DNA from: Deltaproteobacteria bacterium
GTDB taxonomy: Bacteria; Desulfobacterota; Dissulfuribacteria; Dissulfuribacterales; UBA3076
Assembly (NCBI GenBank): GCA_027004315.1
Contig: JALTHV010000361.1
Coordinates: 1-6,172 of the forward strand
DNA: 6,172 nucleotides
Direction: 5' to 3'
The notes beneath the pieces are model-generated. The model saw only the letters and a program-made list of their open reading frames with translations, made no database searches and had not been told where the DNA came from. Numbering within the stretch: the stretch's first letter is position 1; the number at the start of each line of letters is the position of its first letter. Positions 5,447-6,172 of the stretch are shown here, piece after piece. A program made the position numbers and the translations under genes.

Positions 5447-5994
5447 CTAGTACAGTCATAGCCAGAAGATATGCTAAGGCCCTCTTTGCTGCTGCTAAAG
5501 AGGAAGGGAAACTAGAGGTCTTCAGCCAGACACTAAAAGGTTTAGAGGCCTTTTTAGAAGAGAATCCTGATATAGAGGGCACTCTCGTGAGCCCTATATT
5601 CCCTGCCGACCTGAAGCATTCGGTCGTGGAGGGAATTATAAAGGCCTTAGCTGTAGAAGGTACCCTTGTGAATTTTTTAAAGCTCCTGGTAGATCGCCGC
5701 AGAATACAATATCTGAGGCAAATTATGGTTTGTTTTCAGGAGCTTATGGATAAGGAAACCGGGGTTGTACGTGCAGTGATCCAGTCTGCGGTTCCTCTGT
5801 CAGAAGATCTCCAGGAGAAATTTGCAGAGGTCTTGGCGCAGGTTACTGGCAAACAGGTGACTCTAGAGATAGAGGAAGACCCTGCAATAGTTGGTGGAGT
5901 AGTTGCCCATATAGGCGATATGGTCTGGGATGGCAGTATCAGGAGCCAGCTACAGAATATCAGAGAATCTATAGGAAGGGGTGAGTTAGGATAA
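5443..5994 (+). CDS. atpH: F1Fo ATP synthase subunit delta (OSCP)
   Basis: The delta subunit caps the alpha3beta3 head and binds the b stalk. The 183 residues match the usual 175-185. Visible family features are IARRYAKALF (6-15) at the start of the N-terminal helical domain, FLKLLVDRRR (78-87), and the C-terminal signature IVGGVVAHIGDMVWDGSIRSQL (149-170). The start is TTG at 5443-5445, inside TTGA that also contains the atpF stop, a four-base overlap typical of coupled translation. AAAGGGTGG upstream (5424-5432) can act as ribosome binding site. No good ATG exists nearby; the first in-frame methionine is well into the domain. The stop TAA overlaps the ATG of atpA by one base. Confidence 0.96.
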   Translation: MTSTVIARRYAKALFAAAKEEGKLEVFSQTLKGLEAFLEENPDIEGTLVSPIFPADLKHSVVEGIIKALAVEGTLVNFLKLLVDRRRIQYLRQIMVCFQELMDKETGVVRAVIQSAVPLSEDLQEKFAEVLAQVTGKQVTLEIEEDPAIVGGVVAHIGDMVWDGSIRSQLQNIRESIGRGELG

Positions 5995-6172
5995 TGGCAC
6001 AGATAAAAGCGCAGGAAATCAGTGACATCATAAAGAAACAGATTCAGGACTATGAAAAGACAATTGATCTCGCCGAGACAGGTACAGTGCTGTCAGTCGG
6101 TGATAATGTTGCCCGTGTCTATGGTGTACGAAACTGTATGGCCATGGAACTCCTGGAATTCCCCGGCGGTAT
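5994..6172 (+). CDS. atpA: F1Fo ATP synthase subunit alpha, N-terminal fragment
   Basis: The first 59 codons of the alpha subunit run off the right edge. The peptide begins MAQIKAQEISDIIKKQI, continues with ETGTVLSVGDNVARVYGV (residues 29-46) and ends AMELLEFPGG. This is the N-terminal helix and the crown beta-barrel (GTVLSVGDGIARVYGL-type motif) of AtpA. The nucleotide-binding Walker A and catalytic arginine lie beyond the window, so integrity cannot be judged. The ATG overlaps the atpH stop in TAATG, and GGTGAG (5980-5985) lies eight bases before it. The expected downstream genes would be atpG, atpD and atpC. Confidence 0.96.
   Translation, partial: MAQIKAQEISDIIKKQIQDYEKTIDLAETGTVLSVGDNVARVYGVRNCMAMELLEFPGG

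Overview
The window looks like chromosomal DNA of a bacterium from the former Deltaproteobacteria (Desulfobacterota or a relative). Three things suggest this. The F1Fo ATP synthase cluster starts with two tandem b-type genes (atpF' and atpF) and then atpH-atpA, with no atpB or atpE in front. The second b subunit carries an N-terminal signal-peptide-like segment. The divergent aminotransferase N-terminus (SSWIRKMFEEG..LK...G...V.DFSLGNPD) is of a type I associate with that group. ATA, AGA and AGG codons are frequent, base composition is intermediate, and two genes start with TTG. This placement is inference from gene content; no search was run.

Layout. Positions 1-155 (minus) hold the 5' end of a PLP-dependent class I aminotransferase. 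Positions 156-391 form a divergent intergenic region with a near-perfect 34-bp inverted repeat (216-249 / 299-332), followed by a good sigma70-type promoter so close to the rpe ATG that the mRNA may be leaderless. Rpe (ribulose-phosphate 3-epimerase) runs 392-1069. A probable bidirectional hairpin terminator lies in the convergent gap. A 67-residue exported, basic, four-cysteine protein of unknown function is encoded on the minus strand (1141-1344). A 315-bp divergent intergenic region follows, with recurring TTCAGACA octamers. Next come a soluble GAF-type sensor histidine kinase (1660-3117), queD (3110-3484) and queE (3490-4146), overlapping or closely packed as one likely transcript. A 130-bp gap holds a consensus TTGACA box and leader. 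The ATP synthase genes atpF', atpF, atpH and the start of atpA follow with gaps of zero or small overlaps.

How the genes work together. Rpe serves the pentose phosphate or Calvin-type sugar phosphate pool. QueD and QueE are consecutive enzymes of 7-deazaguanine (preQ0/queuosine) synthesis: QueD makes 6-carboxytetrahydropterin and QueE contracts it to 7-carboxy-7-deazaguanine. The histidine kinase has no response regulator in the window, so its output cannot be assigned; its overlap with queD suggests co-expression, not necessarily shared function. The atp genes encode the peripheral stalk (b', b, delta) and the start of the catalytic head (alpha); the proton channel genes must lie elsewhere. 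Most of the window is housekeeping. The least explained parts are the palindromic element at 216-332, the small cysteine protein and the repeated octamers at 1372-1627.
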